64,000 bases of DNA, taken from positions 376,501 to 440,500 of the forward strand of contig NC_088306.1 of assembly GCF_032854445.1 (NCBI RefSeq). The letters run 5' to 3'. Below the pieces are notes generated by a model, which had not been told where the DNA came from, ran no database searches, and was given only the letters and a program-made list of their open reading frames with translations. This stretch comes from Liolophura sinensis. Lineage: Eukaryota > Mollusca > Polyplacophora > Chitonida > Chitonidae. Of this stretch, positions 11,055 to 24,343 are shown in pieces. The translations under genes were made by a program, and so were the position numbers. Positions within the stretch are counted from its first letter, which is position 1. Every line of letters starts with the position of its first letter.

Positions 11055-13348
11055 ATAAGCACATGGTTAAAAATTAGGGCAGCATGAGGTTGTGTGAATG
11101 TTCCCAATAATACCGGTATAAAAACTGAAAGGTTATAGAGTAAATAGTGTCCTTCAAATGTCTCGAATACATGGACTCAAAAGCTGTATGTTTTAGAAGT
11201 GAGACAGAATTCTCGTTTGTATATATGTTTGCAACATATACGGGGGTAAAACCTGTAAATATGAGAAATACAGGTAAGACAGAGTGTGTAACGCCTTCTC
11301 GAAGTTTCATATATAAGGACACATTAACTGCAAGGTAAAGAAATTCGACAGCTTTGTCCACCATATTTTGATGTTCCTCATGCAATACATGTTAAGAAAC
11401 TACACTTTATACGGTTTTCTCAATGTTCTGAATTACTTACATAGGGTAAAAAGACAGAGCAGTTTTTGTTTCAATGCTTGGGAATGATTGGATATAACAA
11501 CTACAAAATCAAGACTTTAAATGCCTAACAGCGTTTTTTATCAATGTTCGGAGGTAAATGATGCACAAACATGGCAGTGTTATTATGTTAGACAGAGTAG
11601 TATAGGTCTGTGATGCACAAACATGGCAGTGTTATGACATTAGACAGAGTAGTATAGGCCTATTGTCCAATATGAATTAAGAAGTTAGACAGAGTACTGT
11701 TTTCCAGTGTTCTCGAATATATATATGAACACAAAAGTAACAAGGTTAAGAAAAAAGACTAGATCTAGTTAATGTTGCACGGTAAATGTATATATAGATT
11801 TGGAGACAAAATATTGAAATATTATGAAGTTGAGTATAAAATAGTGTTGTTTCGGTGTTCCCTAATGCCCGTCATGCCGCCATATGCTAAGAATTTAGAG
11901 CTAAGAAGAGCAGTGGTTTCTCAATGCTGTAGGGCTGAGAAGTTGTACACTGAATGTATAGGGTTTTCTTAATGTTGTTGAATGTATATGGACAAAAACT
12001 ACAAGACTGAGAGGTTAGACAGAATACAGAGTTTTCACACCGTATTGCCACCAGCGAAAAAGCCAAGGCTGTCATTCAGAGAGCTTTGTTTGTTAATGAC
12101 CCTGTTTGTATATGACATACGATGTTAGAGGTGATATATAGTGAGCAAGACTGTCCGTGTTCACAGACTCGCTGCCCACATAGGACGCGTTTTGACACCA
12201 GACACTCTACTCTAGGGTTTTACAGCAGTTTTATAGCAGTTTTAATAGCAGAGGGATGAAGTTAACGATTATATAAACCTGTATATAATCGTGCATTAAT
12301 AACCACTGCAGTGATTGGGTAGTATACTAACATGAATGTAAGTAAATAAATCATAAAACTACAAGGCCAGTGCTCTGTGGAGAAATGTCGTGTGCGGACG
12401 AAAACGCAACTGGGGAATACTGAAAAGTGATTTACACCGGAAAAGTTGAATACGAGTGTTTGTACATGCTTTTTGAGGAAATTGATGAACGATCTCAAAC
12501 TATTCTCTTATACAACTGATGTGAGATTTTAATATTTGCATGTACATGTATACAAGGAAACAGTCGATTTATTTGATCTAACACAATAAAATAAATAATA
12601 TGATGGATTTTATGTTTATAAAATTATTGCCTTTGATTTTCGAAGAGTTTAACTTCAATAATACGTTGGAAATGTTAATTTTGCCTGAATTTACGCCAAA
12701 ACATGCGTAAACCATGTGTCACATAAGGCACGCGGAAGTCAGCTTAAGTGTGCAAAGCGCCGGAGAGGCTGAGTCGAGGAATGAAGATGAAGATGTTCTA
12801 TAAAGGAATTCCCAGAATATAAAAGTCAACGGATTGTGGTCATTTGTTCGTATGGGCAGATTTGGATATTTTTAAAAGACCTCCTTTGTTATTAAATACA
12901 ACATGGGTATTGTTATTCAAAGTTAAAAGCACATAAATGGTTTCCGCACTGTACTTTCTCACATTCCTACTTTTCTATATGCCGGTTACATATACAGATT
13001 CACTCTCACAAAACATTGCGAGTGGCAAAGATTTATTCTGGTCACAACATTAGTGTTCTGTGCATGATTTAATGACTGATCGATTTGTTTTCTCTCAACA
13101 ATGAACATCTTTCATATTTGTTTGTAATATTATTATTGCATTCAAAGTTTGTTTTGCATTTTTAAATTGTTTCAGTTTATACCATCGACATTTGCTTCTT
13201 GTTGTTTGCTAATTATAAAGACGGTTACAGTTTCATCTGTCCAGAGATGCACCGTTAGAAATAATTCCAGACATTTTAAAGCGTGTTGAGAAGTTAAGAA
13301 AGACTATACGTGTTGCCTACGGTTAACATCAGGCGGTACATATACTTT
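11055..13348. other. Non-coding stretch with decayed tandem structure
   Basis: From about 10600 to 12040 short phrases recur at irregular 70-130 bp spacing (TTAGACAGAGT, TTTTCAATGTTC, ATATGGACAAAAACTAC). A clean 52-bp duplication sits at 11559-11662. The right half (12040-13348) shows nothing beyond AT-rich sequence. Confidence 0.45.
11559..11662. repeat. Tandem duplication, 52 bp x 2
   Basis: Adjacent copies starting TGATGCACAAACATGGCAGT at 11559 and 11611, differing at a few positions. Confidence 0.9.
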
Positions 13349-13499
13349 GATTTATTTATTTGATTGGTGTTTTACGCCGTACTTAAGAATACTTCATTTA
13401 TACGACGGTGGCCAGCATTATGGGTTAAGGAAACCGAGCAGAGCCCGAGGGAAACACACCGCAGGTTGCTGCCAGGCCTTCCCACGTATGGGCGGAGAG
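13349..13499 (-). mobile_element. SINE 3' half
   Basis: Minus-strand copy from the TTTA-rich end through TTTTACGCCGTACTTAAGAA to CACGTATGGGCGGAGAG. The tRNA-like head is missing. Confidence 0.88.
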
Positions 13500-16400
13500 T
13501 GTACTTTCGAAAAACACTGACGCCACTCATATGCCTATATACACATGACCGCACTCTTGTAAGTGAAATAACTGTGACTGTGATGAAATAAACAAATCTT
13601 AATTGACTACAAATCTAAGACCGACTATACCATATATGACCTCTTAAAGACTTTCAACATTTATTAAGGTAGTCACGTCAGTTAAAAACCAAAGCTCTAC
13701 TAGAAGGATTAGGGAAGGAAGCCTGCTAGTCAATGTTAAACGTTCCGTACTACTTTCATTACAATTTAACGTTACCCAGTGTTGTGAGAAATAAAACGTG
13801 TCGTATAGGTTTACTGGGAGTGAAAAAGATGAAGTTAAGGACTTTGTACGAGCACAGGAAGGGTGGAATATGTATAAGCCTGGGGTACAGGTTATACTGT
13901 TTAAAAAATTTCTTCATGACGGAGATACTAAATTTTGGCGTAAAGTACTTTTAGACTTATTTGTTTCAGAAAACTGTAAGCTTCACTATCAAACTCGGTA
14001 TTCCCTGGCCTGAATGTGCACATCAAACATGCACTATTTGGAGGGAGAATGGGGGGGGGGGGGCAAATATAACACCATTTAAAGTTGCTTTAATTAAGAA
14101 TTGTTTATATACTTTGGAAGTAACGATGTAAACGTACATCTATGGCGTATACTTTAAGCAAAATGTTTTCTGTAAATCTTCAGCCTGTTTTACCACTAAA
14201 GAGATGTTTTCAATGCAATCAGTCCAAACATTTATTAGGAAAATCATGTTATACATTGTATGTTTTTGTCATTACAGATGTAAGCTCAATAAATTTGTGC
14301 AAATTATTTCTTTGCACCGCATAGTTTTCTCAGAATGTTTGGTTGGAGAGGCGGATGAGACGACTGAATGTTAATAAAACCCTGTGTGATATTACATCAA
14401 CTAATAATCTTTAGTTATTACAAGGCTTGGATTTTACATTGACATTTTCTACTCATATCTTATATTATACTCTCTTACTCACACGAAACTAAATACTTTA
14501 TTTGAAACAAATAAATAGCATATGGCATGCCTTGTAAAATGTAAACACATAAATGTTAGTTTTACAAAATATGAAGCCGACATCACTCTCGACACTGTAC
14601 GTCCGCGGGGTCATATTTCACGCCCTTCCCAGCCACATTTATGTTGTTCGGGCATCACTACATGTCCTTTATCCTGTATATACCTTTTTGTGTAAACAGC
14701 AGGTTTCCGTAATGATAATTCCGAGAATATTCACACCTTTTCCAGTTTTTAAACTACAAACGATCACGTAATATTATTATTTACTTTGTATCTCGCTGAG
14801 AAGTATTTTTTTTTTGTAAATATCTTACCTGAACAGGTGCAAAGGAAGCATGTAGATGTCACCAGTAGCGAAAACTAAGTACCTTGAGAGCCGTCTCCCC
14901 GAAATTCGAAGTTCGGAATCACACTTGTGACTAAGTGTTACATTTGCCGTCTGATCCCATCCGAAAGACGAAGGATTAACACTCTATAGCCAGTTAACTG
15001 CCTTCTAGTATATCAGAGAACTGATATCTCAAAGTGCTAACAAGCATGATTTGTTCGCTTCGCTGATTGGATCACGCACGTTTGACTGACAGCTCACCAA
15101 AGTGGCCAGACGCCAACCGCTAAAATATCATCTTCAAGAAACGCCCCCTAGGTCTGCTCAAAGGAGTAAGACCAAACAAAATAATGAGAGAATTACTGCA
15201 AAATTAATCAGTCTCTTATTGTAAGACAAATGCTGCATATCGTTTGATAGCACTGTGTATTTTTTCGCGTGCTTTGCAGCATACGGTCATTTAATGCAGT
15301 TAAAGTTCCTTCCAAATAAGTCAAATTATCTAAATCATTTTTAGTGTAAAAATTTGATGCGTTAAATTCGCTATGCGAGAAAATCATATTCTGTTTATTA
15401 AAGTTATAAATGTAGGGCATATTTTCGAATTTGAATATTTTGGGAGGCATATAACTGTAGTGTTGTGCAGAGTGAGATTAGACGTACTTTTGTATTTAAT
15501 TTTTAGCTGTTTTTCTTTGGATGATGCAATCAAGCTCTGCTAAGAATAATACGTAGAGAAAGGGAACGTGCTTTATGGCCGCTCCCAAGTTACGTATAAC
15601 AAAATAGATGGCGTTAAATTAAAATAATCGCTTGTAATTCTAAACGTTTGCTTTTATAATGACTGAATTCAAACAGTTTTTAGGCCAGCCATAGCATCTG
15701 TCATGACAATCATGACGTGTGCAAACTTGACCCGTTACTAAAAGAAAAAATAATTTAAAAAAATGAGGCACTGCGGAAACTGGCCATTTTTTTCTTTTTC
15801 GGCCCACTTTGCTCGGAGTGTCACCATCATGGTCTGCTCACGTCAGAGACTGGCTTTTTGTCGAACTGCTGTGTTGGACTCAAGTTTGAAATCAATTCTC
15901 CATAATAGGCTATTATCCGGACGGCAAAAGTCAGCCGCCCCCAAATCAGGCGAGAGAGAAAGAAAAGAAAACAGGAATATAATCACGTGAATGCTGTAGT
16001 TGGCGTGTCCGTAGATGCTTGACCAATGCACAATACCGGGCTATTTTCTTACACCAAAGCACAACGCTAATATTTGTTCGATGATTTGGCTTAGCGTGTG
16101 ATGGATGAGCCTTAAACCACTCCCTAACACGGTAATTCGCGTCCAAACGCGATAGAGCGGGGACAACAATGGCTGCCGCCTAGCGGGGGGTCTTCCCTTA
16201 TACCGCAGCGTCCAGGTAACTGCTAAGAGAAAGGCTATAATTTTACGCATGTTTCAAAAAAGGAAAATCGGCCGAGCGTTGTGGGAGCTTTCAACCTTTG
16301 CTGCCTTGGGTAGGGTGAAAATCGGCTACACTTGATCGCATCTCCACGTGGCCCACGTAGCTAAATAATCTATCAGTGTAACATAAGAGTCCAACACGAG

Positions 16401-17667
16401 TGTCTTTTCTACCCCTGTGGATTCGCTCCGAGGCGAAGCTTTTGTCCTGGCATAATACCACAGTAAATGAATTTTTCATTGGAACGTTTCAATGCCTCTC
16501 AGCAACCATCAGGAAACTATTAAAGCTTGTCTTCTCCCCTTCTCAGATTTCGCCTGATTCCTTCACCTTCGGGGTAGATACGCTAGAGAGAAGTTTCTAG
16601 TTAGCGCAGCTTTTGATTCCCTGTTTTTTGTTCCGGCATCTGCTCTCTTTCCACAGCGATCGCACTCAATTCAGTCTTCACGACCTGAAAGTCATTGACA
16701 TCTCTACTGGAGAGGGGCAATTATAGGTCTTGGATACTGAAAACTTCCAGGTTCAGTTACAAACTTTGTAAGAAGGCCATTCTGAAAGTTTACTACCTGT
16801 GATTGTCTTGATACAGAGAGGTTTGAGCAACTGATTCATCTTCACCTGAACTTGTTGGGAGTTGGAGGAAATGTACGTGTGGGATGTTGGGGATGACGGT
16901 TGAGGGGTGATAGCTGAAGGTTAGCTCAGAGTAAGCACAGATGTTCAGGTTCAACAACTATTGAACTGCCAAGTCAGCTCTGGCTTTAAGTTTTAGGCTG
17001 TAGCTTTCCGGTGATACACAACAATTAAAAACTATCCAGAAAGTTTTCCTAAAACATAATAAAATAGATTTTGGTTAACATCCTCTTGGAGATTCTTGCT
17101 GACTTGCAGTGTATTCTTTATAACTTTGAACAAGCAATTTCTGGATTCTCACCGTTTCAGGGGCCGTGGTGACGAGGTCGACGTTTTGGAAGCCACGTTT
17201 GTACGGTCTCTAACATTCATTTAAGGTCACTTATCTTCCACCAAAACGTTGTGGACATCTGTACATTACGCGTGGGAAAATTCATCAGTAACATGATAGA
17301 AGTCCTTGGTTAATGCCGGATATTTCGGTTTTCTCCACTAACTTGAAAACTGAGCGCTTTCGACCATGTGTGAAAATTTCATGAGTTTGCCGTTAAACAA
17401 TAACAACGTTAATGAGAGCACCCAGAAAAGGCATCGAATCACTCACTAGGGACATGTTCCGGAGTTTAACTTTGGGATGACTAAGTATCGTAGAAGAGAG
17501 ATTACAACAGTGAGCATATATAAAGATTTGACGTCTGTTGTGCATCGAAGATACATCATTCAATCACGAAATCTTGTTCCCAAGTTCCCAAGATTTTCGT
17601 TCGGAAAATAAATCTTCATCGTTTTGACTTATGCTTGTTAATTTCCTACTTTGTCATTTTAATATCA
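13500..17667. other. Non-coding stretch
   Basis: No supported gene. It holds a G-run at about 14051-14063 and a moderately GC-richer zone around 15900-16500 without a convincing exon. An open frame at about 13801-14013 looks protein-like and is discussed as a finding. Confidence 0.35.
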
Positions 17668-17790
17668 AATTTTATTTATTTAATTATTTGGATGGTTTTT
17701 TCACTTATATATGATGGCGGTCAGGTATATGGGTGGAGGAAACCAGAGAGCTGAGAGGAAACCAGAGAGCTGAGAGGAAACCACAGATGT
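17668..17790 (-). mobile_element. Diverged, internally deleted SINE remnant
   Basis: It starts with a TTTATTTATTTAATTATTTG tail, lacks the ACGCCGTACTC segment, then shows CACTTATATATGATGGCGGT and GGTGGAGGAAACC. A 19-bp GAGAGCTGAGAGGAAACCA stretch is duplicated inside it. Confidence 0.6.
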
Positions 17791-19318
17791 ATTACACCTT
17801 CGTCAAAAATACCTCAGAACTAATGTTAGTGACTGCGTTCTTAAATTGCACGAATGTTCAGGATTGTTAAGAGTCTTGGTGAAATTTACATAAGTAATCA
17901 GAATGGGTACTAAGGGTTTTGTTCGTCAGAAAATACTGCAATATCTTTTTAACTTAACAAAAAACATTTTTGGCGAGAGCTTTTATTCCACACGTAACAT
18001 GCCTTTATGAAAAGGTACTTTTGTGGACAGGCTATTAAAAATGACCATAGAAGTCATGAAAACAGCCCTGGAATGAAACCACAAACTCTGGGACCTGGTA
18101 AAATAAAACAGACGGTAGTATTGTACAATCTCCTCACCGGTCACTGTGTAGCAATGAGCCATACACCATGGCATCGCTGCTGTAATATGAACATGTGAAG
18201 CATTATGCAAATCTGTCACACTCTCTTCCAGTCTCACTCAACAGATTTCGTTTCCAAGGTGGCACGTGCGTTCGGTATGAAGCGCAGGCGATTAGCCGTA
18301 CACGGTGACAATTTGGCAACCCGATTTGTCATCAGACGTGCAGTTTGTTCACTTCCCGTCTGTTCGCGCCAATGCCGCCGACTGTTTTGTCCAAAACACT
18401 AAATTAACTCGCACAAAAGAAAAAATAGCTAGTCACGTGTTAGGAGACTACTTAAGTACGCTTAATTCGGGCTCCTGGGCGGGTGGTACGCGTGACTAGG
18501 TGTTAGCGCGGAGTGATGTATTACACCGCGGCTGTTAATAGGACCAACGCTGGCGTAGGAAGACAGAGGCGCGAGATGAGGCCCGAGTTGGGCGCGAGGT
18601 CGGTGGGCGGAGCCTTCCGGACATTGCCGATCATGATTGCCAGTTCCGATCGTCCGGAGCGGCGGCCGGAACGCGTTCCTTTTCACTCTGACGCAGAACT
18701 CTGATCTTAGTCGCGATATCGCCGAGCGCAGATCGCCTCGTGCGGATCCCGAATTACCCACTTAAGCCACAGGGGTCTTATTAAAAGTGAAAACGTCACT
18801 GACTGCATTAATGTCAACAACAATAGGCTAAAGTACACAAATTACAGTTATTAAAGAAAACAAAGTGACAAAGTTAAAAAAAAGCCAATATCTATGTTAG
18901 CTAGAATAGGTCCGGTCTTTTACTCGTCGACTATAGACTTCATTAATCGTGAACGCCGGCAAATTAACTTAACGCTTGGCAATTAGGAAAATAACAAGTT
19001 CTTATCGTCTGCCAGTTTGACACTTCATCCTTTTATGTGATTTTCTGACAGTGAGCAATAAAAGTTGCAAAATGACACAATCTCTTGCAATCTATGGCTA
19101 GATCAAGGCCCCCCATATTTATTCGTCCTGGAGGTGGGTAGAATATTTGAACTATTGCTTCTCTAACAGACTTGACTTAAATTTCACCTAAATCAATCAA
19201 TCAGTAAATAAATAAATAAATAAATCAATCAATAAATAAATAAATCAACCTTTCAGGTACTCAGTATTTCCCGGAGCAAATAAATCAGTTTATAAGGTTA
19301 TATCCATTGACAGCTAAG
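17791..19318. other. Non-coding stretch with a CpG-rich patch and AAAT/AATC microsatellite
   Basis: A CpG-rich patch at about 18470-18760 has short frames but no convincing coding. An (AAAT)/(AATC) simple repeat lies at about 19195-19250. Confidence 0.4.
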
Positions 19319-19465
19319 TTTATTTATTTTACGCTGTACTCAAGAACGTTTAAAGCGATTGCTTTTAGGCCTTCCAATGTACGACCGAAGAGGAAGCCAA
19401 CATGAACTGGACTTGAACTCTCACCAATCTCAGTAGTACCCTAACCACCAGGCTACTGAAGCCCT
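19319..19465 (-). mobile_element. SINE copy with internal deletion
   Basis: The 3' end (TTTACGCTGTACTCAAGAA) is followed after a gap by the left body and tRNA-like head (AACATGAACTGGACTTGAAC and CTAACCACCAGGCTACTGA). The central CATTATGGTGGGAGG part is missing. Confidence 0.75.
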
Positions 19466-20032
19466 TAAGATTTTTCTCTTTTTAAGTACTCATTAAAACA
19501 CAGCTGTGGCTGTTGGCTTGACCCTTCACACAAGCTTTTTAATTTCATCGTATTTAAAATATCCAATATACGCCTACAGACAAGAACATAATTGCTTCAT
19601 GTTTCATGTTATATGTATGTTATTTACAAGAAGTAGTTACTTTTAAAAGATGCGAAAATAAAGCAACTGTAAAATAAGGCCAATAAGAAAGAAACTTATG
19701 AACTGCACCTATCATATGTATGTTATTTTATGGCGATTTTTTGTTACCGAGAACGAAGAGCTGTGTTAATATTCAGGTTGTATGTAGGACTTCATGGGCT
19801 CTATGTTTTTTTTTTAATAATATGAGTGTACTTTTCAACACTAATCTGTAATTTGTGGACGTTTACATGCACTTAATTATATTAAACGGATAATCTGATA
19901 TTATAAGGCTGATTGCGGCGAAAAGAGACCAGGGTGTAAATATTTTTACTCTTTGAAGTTTTAACTGCACTTTTCTAAGTAAAAGGAAATCTTAAACTAG
20001 TATTATGCAACCAGTTTTAAGCACATGTTCTG

Positions 20033-20130
20033 ACGGTCGTGGCTTTTCCCTGGCTCTGCTCGGTTTCCCTCTTACAGGTGGAATATCTTTGTGTACGGCG
20101 TGAAACACCAATCATATAAATCAGAAAGCA
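20033..20130 (+). mobile_element. SINE 3' half, diverged
   Basis: Body from GACGGTCGTGGCTTTTCCC to GTGTACGGCGTGAAACACC, with the central GCCGCCGTCGTATAAG motif lost. Confidence 0.7.
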
Positions 20131-20181
20131 AACCGTATAGTCTTTCTGATAATGCTTGCTTGATTTTGTCGCTCCTCCTGT

Positions 20182-20865
20182 AAGTGAGCCATACAGTCTT
20201 AAGTTAAATGACAAGCGCATTCATTTAACTGGTCAGTTTCCCCGCTACTCCCAGCTGAAAGTCAACCATACAATCAGTTAATTGACAAGCGCATTCATTT
20301 AACTTGTCGGCTACCCCGCTACTCCCAGCTGAAAGTCAACCATACACTCAGTTAACTGACAAGCGCATTCATTTAACAGGTCAGTTACCCCGCTACTCCC
20401 AGCTGAAAATCAACCATACACTCAGTTAACTGACAAGCGCATTCATTGAACAGGTCAGTTACCCCGCTACTCCCAGCTGAAAGTCAACCATACACTCAGT
20501 TTACTGACTAGTGCATTCATTCAACAGGTCAGCTTTCCTGTCACTCCGAGCTGAAAGTCAGCCATATACTCAGTCAATTTATTTATTTATTTGATTGATG
20601 TTTTACGCCGTACCCAAGTATATTTCACTTATACGACGGCCAGCATTATGGTGAGAGTAAACTGGGTAAAACTCGGAGGAAACCCACGACCATCCACAGG
20701 TTGCTGAGACCTTCCTACGTACGGCCGGAGAGGAAGCCAGCATGCACTCAGTTAACTGACAAGCGCATTCATTTAACAGGTCAGTTACCACGCGACTCCT
20801 AGTTGAAAGTCACACACTCAGTTAAACGACAAGCCCATTGATTTAACAGGTTTGTTTCCAAATTA
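20182..20865. repeat. Minisatellite, 74-bp unit, about 7 copies, split by a SINE
   Basis: ACAAGCGCATTCATT recurs at 20211, 20285 and 20359, a spacing of exactly 74 bp. Units also carry CCCGCTACTCCCAGCTGAAA. A minus-strand SINE at about 20575-20745 interrupts the array, which then resumes. Confidence 0.92.
20575..20745 (-). mobile_element. SINE 3' part inserted in the 74-bp array
   Basis: TTTA-rich end, TTTTACGCCGTACCCAAGTA, body, and GGCCGGAGAGGAAGCCAGC; the head is missing. ACTCAGT occurs on both sides (20568-20574 and 20746-20752). This is a likely target-site duplication, although the motif is also part of the repeat unit. Confidence 0.85.
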
Positions 20866-21101
20866 TAGCTAATGCAACTGGCAATTAACCAATATTGAAC
20901 GAATAAACAGTTAATATTTAAACACCTTAAAATTTACTTCTTTCGTTGGTGTTGCTCAAGAAGACTTAGCCCATATGACCGGTAAAGTACATAAATACAA
21001 GTAGGTGGAAAAGACCGTGCAGAATTTAGTTCTGAAATTTTGGAATTGTATAAAGCCGGGCAGAATAAAATTAGTGAGAGGAAGTAGAAATGACGTACCG
21101 G

Positions 21102-21199
21102 CGTAATGACATAAAGCGGTCATCCGCTTTATGTCATTACGGTTAAGATGGTCTTAACCATTGTCATTGATGGTTAAGATGGTCTTAACCATCAATGAC
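21102..21199. repeat. Cluster of three perfect hairpins
   Basis: Hairpin 1 has 18-bp perfect arms (21102-21119 and 21124-21141) around a 4-base loop. Hairpin 2 has 8-bp arms GGTTAAGA/TCTTAACC around TGG (21141-21159). Hairpin 3 has 17-bp perfect arms (21163-21179 and 21183-21199) with the same TGG loop. Confidence 0.95.
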
Positions 21200-24100
21200 T
21201 ACAACGTAAACAATGCTCAAACAATAAAGGTAAGATTAAAACAAAGATTTTGGGTTGTATCCCTATTTCCCGAGAAAAAACCATCCAAAGCTACACAGTC
21301 TGTGTTAGAAGGTTCATCTACTATATTGATGGTCAGACGCCGGGGATTTACATCCGGTACATACACTCGTTGGATGGATTTTAATATTGTCTTTTTTTGA
21401 TAATGCATGTCAATGAGTTCAAGGGGAATGATTTGTGCCCCAGAAGTTTATAGCAGAATTCCATTCTCGGATTCTTCATTATCTCAGCGGCTTGAACAAA
21501 GTTAAGTAAACAACGTACTATTCCTCACTGGCCCAAACTTGTTGTCTACTGACCACTTGGATAGTTGTTGTATTATGCCAAGAAGATTTCCTGTACACAA
21601 AGTGTCCCAGAAAACAGCCGATGGTGATATCAAATGGATGGTCGACTTCAACAAAGACCAACGGCTGGGAAGTTAGATCATCTCCCCAGGGAACAATAAC
21701 AACTTTTTTTCTATTGAAGTCGATAAGTAGCCGTTGATTTTATTACAAAATTACACACATTATTTCAATTAAAACCAGAATACCTGGCAAAAGGTCTAGG
21801 CGCTAATTACATAAGGTCGTTAAACACGAGACTTCCCGAGATCTCGGTCACGTGCGCCAGCACGAGAACATCGGTTAACCTTCGACACGACGGACAAGCC
21901 CCGCCTGTTGGCTTTATCAACACACCAGACAGGTACATTTACACTGTCTCCGGTAGCAGATGCACACCTCAGACGCTTAACACACTTGTAAGTTTTGATT
22001 ATGACTGGAGGTTGTTGCAAGTCTGCACAAAACGTCGTTCGTTGTTACGATTGACGACAATATCTCTACTTATTGTTCAGTTATTGTTTAATAATAACAG
22101 TTATTTCACGGAATCTGACGTTTTGACCTAAAACCCGTTATGAATAGGAGATTGATTTTATCGATGATTCAAAGAAAGGATGAACAGATGAATAGATGAC
22201 TATGGCTTAACAACACTTGGACAATATTTCAAATGAAAGAAGAGAATACCGGCGAGCAGGCGCATGCGTGTATATCTGTGCACTCTACTGGACCATCCAC
22301 ATATCAAACAAGTTAACCACTGGAAAAAGTCAAAGCACACTAATATAAAAGTGACAAGAACGAATTTGGAGGTTGTGGTGATCATGACGAAGACACCAGA
22401 CGGGACACCTCCCAAAGTCAATATTATCATCATGAAATTTTCTCATTTATAGGTTACCATTACCATAGAGCACACTATCGCATTTATAGGTTACCATTAC
22501 CATACAGCACAACTATCGCATTTTCTTGGGCAAATATACATATACCTAACTCGACATTGGACAGTTTTGTTTGGATCCTAAATGACAGGCTTCACATTTT
22601 GTTTAGATTATATATATTATACAAAACCTTCTCCAGAAGAGGACCCCAGTGGCGATTGATTATGTAACGCGAGGACAGCATGGAATACACTTTCATATGT
22701 CTGCAGTGGCTACTCGCGACTAACTTGGACTTGCCAATGTTCTCTTGTAGCATATGAATGTTACGCTACCAGTTTGTCCACAAATCCTCATCACGCTTAA
22801 AAAATTCATCTGTCAATTTTAAAACTGCTATTATAAGATAATACTGTGTTATATTCAACATAATATCCTGTTAGTCTAATAGAAACTTCATGCTGAACTA
22901 ATATATATAATATAATATATTATATAATAGAATATGTGTTATATTTAACATAATAATCTGTTACAATAGCAGAATACATTCCAGCAGGCTTTATGTTAAA
23001 ATTAACAGGTTGTTTTTTAGCGTAATACTGGTAACTACACAAAGCAGTGGGTACGAATAACTTAAGGCGGGAGAGGTTTTACATTATCATGTTGAACAGT
23101 TTGGGTTGAGTTTGCAGTTTAAATCCTACAGGAGAAAATGTAAGTTACCTTATACACAAATGTAAATTTCATGTAAGGCGAGCTGAGTTAAATTTCTCAT
23201 TCTTGGTTTTCTTACTTCTGTATCAAACAAAATCATAAACATAAATAAGAAGGGATGAATGGTTTATAATTTGGATTTTAAACCGATTTTAATTGATTAA
23301 ATTAAACCACAGGAGTTTAATTATTACAGGGCAAATGATACGTGAACATGCCAGTTATCGCTTAGATATGCTCAGAGCATTTTCAGCAAACTGTTTAATA
23401 TCAAAATTAAATTTCCTGGGTTTTTAACGACACCTCTTTGTACCTGACGGATGACTATGTGGAGGTAATTGCGCGCGACCCCACGGAATGGGCAGAGGCC
23501 AGGAAAAATAAGAGTCCGCAATAATGAGTTCCGAAGGCTTCAGCCCTCTTCTAGCGGAAGGCCATCGAACTATACAGCTCGACTCTCGTTGGAAAACATC
23601 CCTAACGTGTGGAGACTACGCCACAGGAGGGACACAAAATACACAGCCATAAAAACAAAACACTCTACGATAAGTAACCTAAAATGTAGGCCATAATTAC
23701 TACCATCTTATTAACATTCATTCAGGTTAAACACTGTGAGTAAAATGGGCTTGACGTAGAGGTTGCACGCATGATTTAACGGATTTAGTAAACGCTGGTC
23801 GGAATGGGGAGTTTGAAATCCGATCCCGTCCGGGATTCAAATGTCGTTCGAATCCACTGGCAATAAATGAAGGGAAGAATCACTGCACACTGATATAAAC
23901 AGAAATCACCGATAACCCGGAGATTGCTAAGTAACGAAAACCATGATGTAGCTGCTTTTCCTGGGTACCTGAGCGAAATTCAGTATAGACAGTCTTGGTT
24001 ATGAAACTTCGAGTACTTTGCGAAAACTGAAAATGTTTTTGAGACGTCACATATGTTAGAATAGACCGTCATCGCCTGAGTAAAATTATCCGAGTTATAG

Positions 24101-24311
24101 GGCAAAATATTAAGTAAATAAAATTGAAAGTAGTTTGCTATTTGTAGATTATTCTCAGACTTCAATCAAACAGGACTGAAGTTCGAATACCGTTATTCGT
24201 GTCATTTACTGAGATTGTCCACAATGGCAACATTTCGGCAATATCATGCTTACTAAGATTGTGTCAATGTCTGAAACTACTTTGCCTTTAAGTTAATCTA
24301 TTCCGCAAATC
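21200..24311. other. Non-coding stretch
   Basis: No convincing exon. It contains a 37-38 bp duplication (TTTATAGGTTACCATTACCA) at about 22447-22520 and an AT-rich, inverted-repeat-like patch at about 22830-23010. A dispersed-repeat fragment at about 24163-24245 is shared with 63271-63345. Confidence 0.4.
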
Positions 24312-24343
24312 TTGATTGAATTACTTTCCTATCAGACAGACAT

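Noticed and set aside
18462-18761. CpG-rich patch with opposing frames of 63 and 99 residues
   Set aside because: Composition alone keeps the frames open. There is no splice site, start context or recognisable motif; possible CpG island only.
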